This document shows, one piece after another, positions 24,743 to 32,627 of a stretch of 37,136 bases of DNA. Positions within the stretch are counted from its first letter, which is position 1, and the number at the start of each line of letters is the position of its first letter. Position numbers and translations under genes: made by a program. Below the pieces are notes generated by a model. It was not told the origin of the DNA. It made no database searches and saw nothing but the letters and a program-made list of their open reading frames with translations. Source of the stretch: Achromobacter insuavis (lineage in GTDB: Bacteria > Pseudomonadota > Gammaproteobacteria > Burkholderiales > Burkholderiaceae_B). The stretch is from contig NZ_CADIJR010000060.1 in assembly GCF_902859645.1 (NCBI RefSeq), positions 1 through 37,136 of the forward strand, in the 5' to 3' direction.

Positions 24743-25695
24743 GCGGAGGGCCTGCGGATGCGGGGGTCGACGAAACCCTGGGCCAGGTCGATGACCAGGC
24801 TGATCAGGATGAACAAGGCGAAGATGGCCAGCAGCGAGCCCTGGATCACCGGATAGTCGCGCGAAAAGGCGGCGCTCACCAGCAGCGAACTCAGGCCCGG
24901 CCAGTCGAACAGGGCCTCGATGATGACGGTGCCGCCCAGCAGGTTGCCGGCGCGCACGCCGACGATGGCGATGACCGGCACCAGCGCGTTGGGCAGCGCG
25001 TGCCGCAGGATCGCCTTGCCGCGCGGCAGGCCCTTGGCGCGGGCCAGCTTGACGTAGTCGCGGCCCATGACGTCTGACAGGCTGGCGCGGGTCATGCGCG
25101 CCACCACGCCCATGAAGTTCAGGCCGATGGTCAGCGATGGCAGGATCAGCGCCAGCAGGTGTTGCACGGGATCGTCCGAGAATGCCACGAAGCCCGACGA
25201 CGGCAGCCAGCCCAGCGCCAGGCTGAACAGCAGCACCAGCAGGATGCCCAGCACGAACACCGGCGCCGAGAAGCCGGCCACCGCCACCACCGAGGCCGCG
25301 GCGCCCGCCAGCCGGCCGCGCGAGCGCGCCGCCACCACGCCCAGCGGCACCCCCAGCAGCACGGCCACCAGCAGGCCGGCGCCGATCAGTTCCAGGCTGC
25401 GCGGAATGCGTCGCGCCAGCTCGTCGGCCACTGGCTCGCCGGTGCGCAGCGACACGCCCAGGTCGCCGCGCGCCAGCGCGCCGGCCCAGTGCGTGAACTG
25501 CGTGCCCAGCGGCAGGTCCAGGCCCAACTGGGCGCGCACCCGCGCCACGGCCACCGGATCGCTGCCGGCCTGGTCGCCCAGCATGATGGCGACCGGATCG
25601 CCTGGCAGCAGGTGGATGGCGATGAAGACCACGCCCGTCGCCAGCGCCAGGGTGACGATGGCCGACGCCAGGCGTCTGAACAGGAAAGGCAGCAT
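24739..25695 (-). CDS. peptide ABC transporter permease (DppB-like)
   Basis: The 318-residue membrane protein starts MLPFLFRRLASAIVTLALAT and soon shows HLLPGDPVAIMLGDQAG, both hallmarks of DppB/GsiC permeases. The EAA loop is YVKLARAKGLPRGKAILRHA. It ends with DPRIRRP, a common end for the family. It lies 7 bases after the binding-protein stop. The substrate of the importer (dipeptide, oligopeptide, glutathione or another) cannot be told from the permeases. Confidence 0.9.
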   Translation of the reverse strand: MLPFLFRRLASAIVTLALATGVVFIAIHLLPGDPVAIMLGDQAGSDPVAVARVRAQLGLDLPLGTQFTHWAGALARGDLGVSLRTGEPVADELARRIPRSLELIGAGLLVAVLLGVPLGVVAARSRGRLAGAAASVVAVAGFSAPVFVLGILLVLLFSLALGWLPSSGFVAFSDDPVQHLLALILPSLTIGLNFMGVVARMTRASLSDVMGRDYVKLARAKGLPRGKAILRHALPNALVPVIAIVGVRAGNLLGGTVIIEALFDWPGLSSLLVSAAFSRDYPVIQGSLLAIFALFILISLVIDLAQGFVDPRIRRPSA

Positions 25696-25702
25696 GCCGG
25701 CC

Positions 25703-27256
25703 TCAGTTGATCCACATGGTGGGCAGCGAGATGCCCGGGCTGCTTTCGCTCAGCGCGCCGCCCAGCTGCGTGTAGCCGTGCACCTTGCGCAGGTAGCCCT
25801 GGGCCTGCTCGCGCCAGCTCACGAACACCCACGGACTGGTCTCCAGGATGCGCTTTTCGGCCTGCTGGTAGATCGGCTGGCGCGCCTTGGGATCGGTCAG
25901 CGCGCGGCCCTCGGCCAGCAGCTTTTCCAGCTCGGGATCGCGGTAGCCGATCGGCTTGGCCCAGTAGCTGGAATCGCCGCCCAGGTAATAGGCGTAGGCG
26001 TCCGGGTCGGGCAGCTTGACCGACACGCCGTAGATCATCGAGTCGTAGTCGCCGCGGTTCTTGCGCTCGACCAGCGTGGCCCACTCGACCGGCTCCAGCT
26101 TCAGGTTGATGCCGACCTCTTTCAGGTTGGCCTGCACCACCTGCGCCATCGTGGTGTAGATGCCCAGGCCCTGGAACACCACCATCGACGCGTCCACGCC
26201 GTTGGCGTAGCCGGCCTCGGCCAGCAGCGCGCGGGCCTTGGCGGTGTCGCGCTTGTAGGTGCCGTCCAGCGACTTGTCGTAGTACGGCGAATCCTCGGGC
26301 GTCGGCGCGCCGTAGATGGGCTTGCCGTAGCCGAAGAAGGCGGCCTTGGATACGGCTTCGCGGTCGATGGCATAGGACACGGCGCGGCGCACGCGGGCAT
26401 CGTCGAACGGCTTCTTGCTGGTGTTGAACCAGACGCTCATGAAGGCGCCGCCGGCGGTGTCGATCTTGGTGCCGGCATTGCGGCGCAACACGTCGATGTC
26501 CTTCCACGGCACGAAGTCGATCATGTCCAGCGACTGGCTGCGCAGCGCGTTGACGCGCGCGTCGTCGCTCTTGATCATGCGGAAGTCGACGCCGTCCAGG
26601 TACGGCTGCCCGGCCACGAAATAGCGCGGGTTGCGCACCAGGCTGGCGCGCACGGCGGGTTCGTAGCTCTTCAACTGGAACGGGCCGGTGCCGTTGGCCG
26701 ACAGCTTCAGGTTGGCGCCGCTCTCGACCCACTTGCGCGACACGATGGCCGCCTCGGGCAGGGCCAGCACGCTCAGCATGGTGGCGTCGGGCGACGGCTT
26801 CTCGACCTTGACGGTGGCGGGGTCGACCACGGTGACGGTGGCGCCCAGCAGGTTCGAGCGCAGCGTGGCGCCGGTGGCCGGGTCCAGGATACGGTCGAGC
26901 GAGAACTTGACGTCGTCGGCGGTCACCGGCGTGCCGTCCTGGAAGGCCACGTCGGGCCGCAGGTGGAACACGATGGTGCGGGCGTCGGGCTGGTCCCAGC
27001 TTTGCGCCAGGCGCGGCACGATGGCGCCGCTCTTGTCGTAGCCCGCGAGCGGGCTGTAGAGCGCCTCGATCAGCACCTTCCAGGCGCTGCCGCCGTAGAC
27101 GTGCGGATCGAGCGACACGATTTCGGACACCGTGCCATAGCGCAGCGTGCCGCCCGGCTTGGGCGTGTCGGCCGCCTGCGCGCCCGCGGCGGCGGCCGCC
27201 AGCGCGCACGCGCCCACCAGTTGCGCCATCCGGCGCCAAGTCTGCTTGAACGTCAT
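25703..27256 (-). CDS. ABC transporter periplasmic binding protein, peptide/nickel family 5
   Basis: The 517-residue protein has a signal peptide (WRRMAQLVGACALAAAAAGA, cleavage near AQA-AD) and the family-5 solute-binding fold: GGTLRYGTVSEIVSLDPHVY, LAQSWDQPDARTIVFHLRPD, VTADDVKFSLDRIL, VRRAVSYAIDREA. Such proteins bind peptides, opines, glutathione or related compounds. It is the first gene of the transporter and follows a class-V PLP enzyme gene on the same strand by 45 bases, so the enzyme may act on the imported compound. ATG 27256 has AAGGGG 7 bases upstream. Confidence 0.9.
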   Translation of the reverse strand: MTFKQTWRRMAQLVGACALAAAAAGAQAADTPKPGGTLRYGTVSEIVSLDPHVYGGSAWKVLIEALYSPLAGYDKSGAIVPRLAQSWDQPDARTIVFHLRPDVAFQDGTPVTADDVKFSLDRILDPATGATLRSNLLGATVTVVDPATVKVEKPSPDATMLSVLALPEAAIVSRKWVESGANLKLSANGTGPFQLKSYEPAVRASLVRNPRYFVAGQPYLDGVDFRMIKSDDARVNALRSQSLDMIDFVPWKDIDVLRRNAGTKIDTAGGAFMSVWFNTSKKPFDDARVRRAVSYAIDREAVSKAAFFGYGKPIYGAPTPEDSPYYDKSLDGTYKRDTAKARALLAEAGYANGVDASMVVFQGLGIYTTMAQVVQANLKEVGINLKLEPVEWATLVERKNRGDYDSMIYGVSVKLPDPDAYAYYLGGDSSYWAKPIGYRDPELEKLLAEGRALTDPKARQPIYQQAEKRILETSPWVFVSWREQAQGYLRKVHGYTQLGGALSESSPGISLPTMWIN

Positions 27257-27301
27257 GTTGTACCCCTTGTGCTCTGGATTATCCGCTCGCCGGGCGCGCC
27301 G

Positions 27302-28507
27302 TCAGGACGGCAGCGCCTCGACCAGGCGGTCGATTTCAGTGGAATCGTTGTAATAGCTCGGCGAAATGCGCAGGTTGCCGCCGCGCACCGCCAGGTCCAC
27401 GCCCGCGTCCCGCAGGCGTTGCGCCAGTTCCTGCGCGTCCTGGCCCGGGTGCTTGAACGACAGGTTGCCCGAGGCCTCGCCCGGCGCGCGCGAACTGACG
27501 ATCTGGTAGCCCTTGCGTTGCAGCGCGGCGCTGGCGTAATCGGTCAGCTCCAGGATATGCGATTCGATCCGGGCCGGCGTCAGCGCCAGCTGGATGCGCA
27601 CGGCGGCGTCCAGGCCCCAGATGCCGGTGAAGTTGGCCAGGGCCTCCTCGAAGCGCCCGGCGTTGGCCCGGTACTCCAGCAGGTAGTGCATGTGGTCCTC
27701 GGTGCTGTCGACGCTGTGGTAGCCCACGCTGGGCGGATCCAGCAGGCCCAGCACGCTCTTGCGGCAGTAGAAATAGCCGGTGCCGATCGGCGCCAGCATC
27801 CACTTGTGGCCGCCCACCGAGAGGAAGTGGATGCCCAGCTTCTCGACGTCCAGTTCGAGCGAACCGGCCCACTGGATCGCGTCCAGGTTCAGGTAGACGC
27901 CGCGCTCGTGGCACAGGTTGGCGGTGGCCTCCAGGTCCTGCCGGAAGCCGTTGGAGAACTGCACCGCGCTCAGCGACACCAGGCGGGTGCGGTCGTCCAT
28001 CAGCTTGCGGATGTCGTCCGCCAGGATGCGGCCGTTGCGGTTCTTGACCCAGCGGATGGTCACGCCGCGCGCGGCCAGCTTCATCCAGCAGTAGACGTTG
28101 GACGGGTATTCGATGTCCGGCAGGATCAGGTTGTCGCCGTCGCGCCAGGGAAAGCCGTTGGCCACGTGCACCAGCCCCTCGGTGGTGTTCTTGACGTAGG
28201 CGATCTCGTCGCGGTGGGCGCCGATCAGGCGGCCGATGCGGGCCTTGATGGTCTCCTCGGCGTAGCGGCACCACTCGGGATAGGCGTTGCGGCCGTTGTC
28301 GCGCACGTCCTCCATGAAGCGGTTCACCGCCGCCACCACCGGCACGCTCAGCGCCCCGATCGACGCGTTGTTCAGGTAGGCCCGCCGCTGCTTGATCGGG
28401 AACGCGTCGCCGATGTTGCTCCAGTCGAGCTGTTCGATGCCGTTGCGGTCATCGGGAAAAAGTGCCGCGGGTCCGCCCACGGAAACCGGTTTGTCGAGGA
28501 TATTCAC
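27302..28507 (-). CDS. class-V aminotransferase-fold PLP enzyme (cysteine desulfurase/isopenicillin N epimerase-like)
   Basis: The 401-residue protein carries the class-V pattern: YLNNASIGALS near residue 44, NTTEG at 107-111, LNLDAIQWAG with cofactor Asp 209 and Gln 212, and the Schiff-base Lys 235 in VGGHKWMLAPIGTGYFY. Relatives include cysteine desulfurases, selenocysteine lyases, kynureninases and isopenicillin-N-epimerase-like proteins; the reaction here cannot be assigned. I see no obvious flexible-loop catalytic Cys of the SufS/IscS type in the last third, which argues against a classical desulfurase. It heads the peptide-transporter operon and is divergent from a LysR gene. Confidence 0.82.
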   Translation of the reverse strand: MNILDKPVSVGGPAALFPDDRNGIEQLDWSNIGDAFPIKQRRAYLNNASIGALSVPVVAAVNRFMEDVRDNGRNAYPEWCRYAEETIKARIGRLIGAHRDEIAYVKNTTEGLVHVANGFPWRDGDNLILPDIEYPSNVYCWMKLAARGVTIRWVKNRNGRILADDIRKLMDDRTRLVSLSAVQFSNGFRQDLEATANLCHERGVYLNLDAIQWAGSLELDVEKLGIHFLSVGGHKWMLAPIGTGYFYCRKSVLGLLDPPSVGYHSVDSTEDHMHYLLEYRANAGRFEEALANFTGIWGLDAAVRIQLALTPARIESHILELTDYASAALQRKGYQIVSSRAPGEASGNLSFKHPGQDAQELAQRLRDAGVDLAVRGGNLRISPSYYNDSTEIDRLVEALPS

Positions 28508-28688
28508 GCCGCGCCTCTTTCATTGAAGGTGGGATGATCCTAAGATTGCGTGAATTCATGCGTCAATTTCGTTTGGAGTATTGATTCATGCACTTTTGTA
28601 ATGTGTCGCGGGCGCCCACCCGCTTTTCCCTCTGGCGCGGCGCCGGTCGCGCGATGGCGCCCCGCGCCGCCCATCCGGGTTTATCCCT
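28508..28688. promoter_or_regulatory. divergent control region with spaced operator-like repeats
   Basis: This 181-base gap lies between the class-V enzyme gene and a LysR gene. It holds two similar 11-mers, TGAATTCATGC at 28551-28561 and TTGATTCATGC at 28581-28591 (9 of 11 identical), exactly 30 bases apart, about three helical turns. The first is centred on the palindrome TGAATTCA. This spacing suits a LysR tetramer. Confidence 0.5.
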
Positions 28689-29633
28689 ATGCGCCTGAAC
28701 CGCCTGCAGGCGCTGCGCGCCGTGCTAGAGACCGGCAGCGTCACCGAGGCCGCGCACCGCATCCACCGCACCCAGCCGCAGATCAGCCGGCTGATCTCGG
28801 CGCTGGAGGACGAAGTCGGCTTTCCGCTGTTCCTGCGCCAGGGCCGCGGCCTGATCCCGACGCAGGAATGCCTGCGCTTCTACGAAGGCACGCGCCACAT
28901 CCTGGCCGGTTTCGAGGAGGTCTCGCGCATCGCCGACTCGATCCGCAACAAGCAGGACGCCTGGCTGCGCATCCTGACCCAGCCCTACTTCGCCTACAGC
29001 GTCACGCCGCGCGCCATCGCCGAGTTCGCGCGCAGCCATCCGCACACGCGGGTATCGCTGGAGGTGCGCTCGCGGGTCGACGTCGGCTTGTGGATGTCCG
29101 GACAGCAGTTCGACCTGGGCGTGGCGGCGCTGCCGATCGACTTTCCCGGCATCATCTCGCGCACCTTCGCCCGGGTACGGCTGGTGATCGCCATGCCCGA
29201 AGGCCATCGGCTGGCGGCCAAAGCGGTGGTCAGCGCCGACGACATCCAGGATGAGCCCTTCATCGCGCTGCGTCCGTTCACCTTGTTGCGCCAGCATATC
29301 GACGACCTGATGGCCAAGCGCCGGCTGCCGCTGCGGCTGGTGATGGAAACCTCGTCCGGGCAATCGGCCTGCCAATTGGCGGCGCTGGGCATGGGCATTG
29401 CGCTGGCCGATCCGATCCTGGCGGCCAACGTGCCGGGCATCGTGCTGCGCGACTTCGAGCCGCGGCTGACCATGCCCTACGGCTTCCTGCTGCCCAGCGC
29501 CTTTGCGCCGTCGGAGCAGGCGCGCGAGTTCGCCCGCATGCTGATCCGGCTGGTCAAGGAGATGGCGCCCGAACGGGTCGAGCTGATCGAGCCCGATCCC
29601 GCCGAAAGCGACGCGCTGATGGCGTTCCCGTGA
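28689..29633 (+). CDS. LysR-family transcriptional regulator
   Basis: The 314-residue protein has the LysR winged helix-turn-helix (LNRLQALRAVLETGSVTEAA, HRTQPQISRLISALE; about residues 3-60) and a substrate-binding domain (LRILTQPYFAYSVTPRAIAE, FDLGVAALPIDFPGI). It is divergent from the class-V PLP enzyme and peptide transporter operon and probably activates it; the inducer is unknown. A small GC-rich hairpin follows the stop (29638-29652). Confidence 0.9.
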   Translation: MRLNRLQALRAVLETGSVTEAAHRIHRTQPQISRLISALEDEVGFPLFLRQGRGLIPTQECLRFYEGTRHILAGFEEVSRIADSIRNKQDAWLRILTQPYFAYSVTPRAIAEFARSHPHTRVSLEVRSRVDVGLWMSGQQFDLGVAALPIDFPGIISRTFARVRLVIAMPEGHRLAAKAVVSADDIQDEPFIALRPFTLLRQHIDDLMAKRRLPLRLVMETSSGQSACQLAALGMGIALADPILAANVPGIVLRDFEPRLTMPYGFLLPSAFAPSEQAREFARMLIRLVKEMAPERVELIEPDPAESDALMAFP

Positions 29634-29637
29634 GGCC

Positions 29638-29652
29638 GGCGCGGTCCGCGCC
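29638..29652 (+). terminator. short GC hairpin after the LysR gene
   Basis: GGCGCG-GTC-CGCGCC begins 4 bases after the LysR stop and forms a perfect 6-bp stem. No T tract follows. It may end LysR transcription before the sulfate operon promoter, but stems this short are common in such GC-rich DNA. Confidence 0.3.
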
Positions 29653-29754
29653 GCGCCCGCGCGCTCGGCGACCCCGCCACATAGCGGAAAGCGCGGACGC
29701 GACGCATCGGATACAACGTGCGGCTATGAGTTAAAGGTAATTGAATATTTCCAA

Positions 29755-29818
29755 ACGCCGGCCGGCGTAAGCATCATGCGGTATCGGGGCCTTCCGCCCC
29801 GGCCGCGGGTTTCCCGCG
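29755..29818 (+). promoter_or_regulatory. leader region of the sulfate-binding protein gene with three palindromes
   Basis: Three perfect dyads lie in 64 bases: ACGCCGGCCGGCGT at 29755-29768, CGGGGC-CTTCC-GCCCCG at 29785-29801 and CGCGGG-TTT-CCCGCG at 29804-29818. An AT-rich patch (29729-29755) just upstream could hold the promoter, so the last two could fold in the mRNA leader 27-60 bases before the TTG start. They may be regulator sites, an attenuator, or chance stems. Confidence 0.4.
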
Positions 29819-29844
29819 TAGCGTCTTTCATCCGGAGAAGCCCT

Positions 29845-30861
29845 TTGCTCAAACGACTGCTCGCCTCGGCCCTGACGCTGACGGCCCTGGCCGCCAGCGC
29901 CGCCCAAGCCCAGCAAGCGCCCCAGGCCCTGCTCAACACCTCCTATGACATCGCGCGCGAGCTGTTCGCCGCCATCAATCCGAAATTCCAGGCCGACTGG
30001 AAGGCCAGGACCGGGCAGGATGTCACGATCGAGCAGTCGTTCGCCGGCACCTCGCGCCAGGCGCAGTCGATCATCCAGGGCCTGAAGGCCGACGTGGTGA
30101 CCTTCAACCAGGTGCCCGACGTCGACATCCTGGCGCAGAACAAGCTGCTCGCCGCCGACTGGCAGAAGAAATTCGGCAACAACAGCTCGCCCTACTACAG
30201 CACCATCGCCTTCCTGGTGCGCAAGGGCAATCCCAAGAACATCAAGACCTGGGACGACCTGGTGCGCGACGACGTCAAGCTGGTGTTCCCGAACCCCAAG
30301 ACCTCGGGCAACGCGCGCTATTCGTACCTGGGCGCCTGGCTCTACGCCAACGAGAAGTTCAAGGGCGATGACGCGCAGACCCGCGCCTTCGTCGGCAAAC
30401 TGCTCAAGAACGTCGAAAGCTTCCCCACCGGCGGACGCGGCGCGACCGTGGCGTTCGCCCAGAACAACCAGGGCGACGCGCTGCTGACCTTCGAATCCGA
30501 GGTCAACAACATCGCCAAGGGCGACGAGTTCAAGGCGCAGGGCTTCGAGGTGGTGGTGCCGCCGGTCAGCGTGCTGGCCGAGTTCCCAGTGGCGGTGGTC
30601 GACAAGGTGGCCGACGAGAAAGGCACGCGCAAGGTCGCCGAGGCCTATCTGCAGTTCCAGTACTCGCCCGCCATCCAGAAGCTGCTGACCGACTTCAACT
30701 ACCGGGTGCATGACCCGGAGGCGGTCAAGGCCGCGGCCAGCCGCTTTCCGTCGATCCGGCTGATCAATCCGCAGGACGTGCTGGGTTCGTGGGACCAGAT
30801 CACCAAGACCCACTTCGCCGCCAACGGCGTGCTCGACCAACTGCTGGGCGCCGGCCGCTGA
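29845..30861 (+). CDS. sbp: periplasmic sulfate-binding protein of ABC transporter
   Basis: The 338-residue protein has a clean signal peptide (LLASALTLTALAASAAQA) and sulfate-binding protein signatures: LLNTSYDIARELFAAINPKF, SFAGTSRQAQSIIQGLKADV, FPNPKTSGNARYSYLGAW, VNNIAKGDEF. It binds sulfate (possibly thiosulfate) and delivers it to CysT/CysW. I chose TTG 29845 because GGAG lies 7 bases upstream and the signal peptide follows at once. An ATG at 29776 would add 23 residues rich in Arg and Pro and would have to be translated through two hairpins. The permease genes follow on the same strand. Confidence 0.9.
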   Translation: MLKRLLASALTLTALAASAAQAQQAPQALLNTSYDIARELFAAINPKFQADWKARTGQDVTIEQSFAGTSRQAQSIIQGLKADVVTFNQVPDVDILAQNKLLAADWQKKFGNNSSPYYSTIAFLVRKGNPKNIKTWDDLVRDDVKLVFPNPKTSGNARYSYLGAWLYANEKFKGDDAQTRAFVGKLLKNVESFPTGGRGATVAFAQNNQGDALLTFESEVNNIAKGDEFKAQGFEVVVPPVSVLAEFPVAVVDKVADEKGTRKVAEAYLQFQYSPAIQKLLTDFNYRVHDPEAVKAAASRFPSIRLINPQDVLGSWDQITKTHFAANGVLDQLLGAGR

Positions 30862-30941
30862 CGCGCCGCGTCGATCCCCGCCTTCCGTCTCGTCAGCCGG
30901 CCGCCCGCGAGGGTGGCTGGCGCTTTTACGTTCAGGTCCGC

Positions 30942-31784
30942 ATGTCCACGTTCTTCCGGCAGCATCCCGTCCTGCCCGGCTTCGGCCTCAGTTTCGGCGT
31001 CAGCAGCCTGTTCATCACGCTCGTGATCCTGCTGCCGCTGTCGGCCTTGCCGCTCTACAGCAGCCAGATGAGCTGGGGCCAGTACTGGCAGGCCGTCACC
31101 GATCCGCGCGTGCTGGCCAGCTACCGCGTCACGCTGCTGGCGGCGTTCTACTCGACCGCCGTGGTGCTGGTCATCGGCCTGTTGCTGGCCTGGATCCTGG
31201 TGCGCTACCGCTTCCCCGGGCGAGCCCTGCTGGACGCCGCCATCGACCTGCCGTTCGCGCTGCCCACGGCCGTGGCCGGCCTGACCCTCTCCGTGCTGCT
31301 GGCGCCGGGCGGCTGGGTCGGCCAATGGTTCGCGCCGCTGGGCATCAAGATTTCGTATGCATTCCCGGGCCTGGTGATCGCCATGATCTTCACCAGCCTG
31401 CCGTTCGTGGTGCGCTCGGTGCAGCCGGTGCTGGCCGACATCGGGGCCGAGTACGAGGAAGCCGCCCGCACGCTCGGCGCCAGCCCGGGCCAGACCGCCT
31501 GGCGCATCCTGCTGCCGGCGCTGGTGCCGGCCCTGTTCACCGGCGGCTCGCAGGCCTTCATCCGCAGCCTGGGCGAGTTCGGCGCGGTGGTCATGATCGC
31601 CGGCAACATTCCCTACAAGACCGAGGTGACGTCGTTGATGATCTTCAGCCGCCTGGCCGAATACAACTACCCCGCCGCCGCCGCCATCGCCACCGTGGTG
31701 CTGGCGGCCTCCCTGCTGCTGCTGTTCGCCCTGCAGGTGCTGCAGGGCCGCCTGCTGCCGTGGCAGCGCGTGCCGGGGATCTGA
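30942..31784 (+). CDS. cysT: sulfate ABC transporter permease CysT (CysU)
   Basis: The 280-residue membrane protein has the CysT hallmarks: PVLPGFGLSFGVSSLFITLV at the start, DLPFALPTAVAGLTL, the EAA loop EEAARTLGASPGQTAWRILL and SLGEFGAVVMIAGNIPYKTE. It forms the sulfate channel with CysW. It starts 80 bases after the binding-protein stop and ends 3 bases before the CysW start. The ATG at 30942 begins the conserved part; the frame is open further upstream but overlaps the sbp coding end. Confidence 0.93.
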   Translation: MSTFFRQHPVLPGFGLSFGVSSLFITLVILLPLSALPLYSSQMSWGQYWQAVTDPRVLASYRVTLLAAFYSTAVVLVIGLLLAWILVRYRFPGRALLDAAIDLPFALPTAVAGLTLSVLLAPGGWVGQWFAPLGIKISYAFPGLVIAMIFTSLPFVVRSVQPVLADIGAEYEEAARTLGASPGQTAWRILLPALVPALFTGGSQAFIRSLGEFGAVVMIAGNIPYKTEVTSLMIFSRLAEYNYPAAAAIATVVLAASLLLLFALQVLQGRLLPWQRVPGI

Positions 31785-31787
31785 GCC

Positions 31788-32615
31788 ATGACGCGCCCTT
31801 CCCCCTGGCCGCGCCGCCTGCTGATCGGCGCCGGCCTGCTCGCCGCCCTGCTGTTGCTGGCCTTGCCGCTGGCCCTGATCTTCGCCCGGGTGATCGCCGG
31901 CGGCTTCGACGCCCTGCTGCAGAACCTGGGCGCCAGCGACATGCGCGCGGCCATCGGCCTGACCTTGCTGGCCGCGGTGGTCAGCGTGCCCATCAACCTG
32001 GTGTTCGGCGTGCTGCTGGCCTGGTGCGTGACGCGCTACGACTTCCGCGGCCGCCGCCTGCTGGTGGCGCTGGTCGACATTCCCTATGCCACCTCGCCGG
32101 TGGTGGCCGGGCTGTGCTACCTGGTGGTGTACGGCCTGGAAGGCCTCTTCGGCCGCTGGCTCAGCGGCCACGGCGTGCAGCTGATGTTCGCCTGGCCCGG
32201 CATCCTGATGGTGACGGTGTTCGTGACCTCGCCGTTCGTGGCGCGCCTGCTGATCCCGCTGATGCAGGCGCAAGGCCAGGAAGAGGAGCTGGCGGCGCTG
32301 ACGCTGGGCGCCAACGGCTGGCAGATCTTCCGCCGCGTGACGCTGCCCAACATCAAGTGGGGGCTGCTGTACGGCGCGGTCATCACCAATGCGCGCGCGG
32401 TCGGCGAGTTCGGCGCGGTGTCGGTCGTGGCCGGCGCGATCCGCGGCAAGACGCTGACGCTGCCGCTGCTGATCGAACAGCTCAACGACGACTACAAGAC
32501 CGTCGCGGCCTTCACCGCGGCGGCGCTGCTGGCCTGCATGGCGCTGCTGACGCTGGTGGTGAAGACCTATATGGAGCGGCGCCGGGGCGAAGCCCGTCCC
32601 GCGCCGACGCACTGA
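31788..32615 (+). CDS. cysW: sulfate ABC transporter permease CysW
   Basis: The 275-residue membrane protein shows CysW features: TLLAAVVSVPINLVFGVLLA, DIPYATSPVVAGLCYLVVYG, the EAA loop EEELAALTLGANGWQIFRRV and RAVGEFGAVSVVAGAIRGKT. It pairs with CysT. In most operons the ATPase gene cysA follows directly; here the next gene is a convergent monooxygenase whose stop lies 12 bases away, so the ATPase must come from elsewhere in the genome. Confidence 0.93.
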   Translation: MTRPSPWPRRLLIGAGLLAALLLLALPLALIFARVIAGGFDALLQNLGASDMRAAIGLTLLAAVVSVPINLVFGVLLAWCVTRYDFRGRRLLVALVDIPYATSPVVAGLCYLVVYGLEGLFGRWLSGHGVQLMFAWPGILMVTVFVTSPFVARLLIPLMQAQGQEEELAALTLGANGWQIFRRVTLPNIKWGLLYGAVITNARAVGEFGAVSVVAGAIRGKTLTLPLLIEQLNDDYKTVAAFTAAALLACMALLTLVVKTYMERRRGEARPAPTH

Positions 32616-32627
32616 TCTCGGCGTCCG

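Noticed and set aside
25067-28537. Very long open frame (1156 codons) opposite the peptide transporter and class-V enzyme genes
   Set aside because: It runs antisense through three clear genes and their gaps with low-complexity sequence; it is a codon-bias shadow.
30699-32612. 637-codon frame opposite cysT/cysW
   Set aside because: Gln/His/Arg-rich low-complexity antisense frame over two well-recognised permeases.
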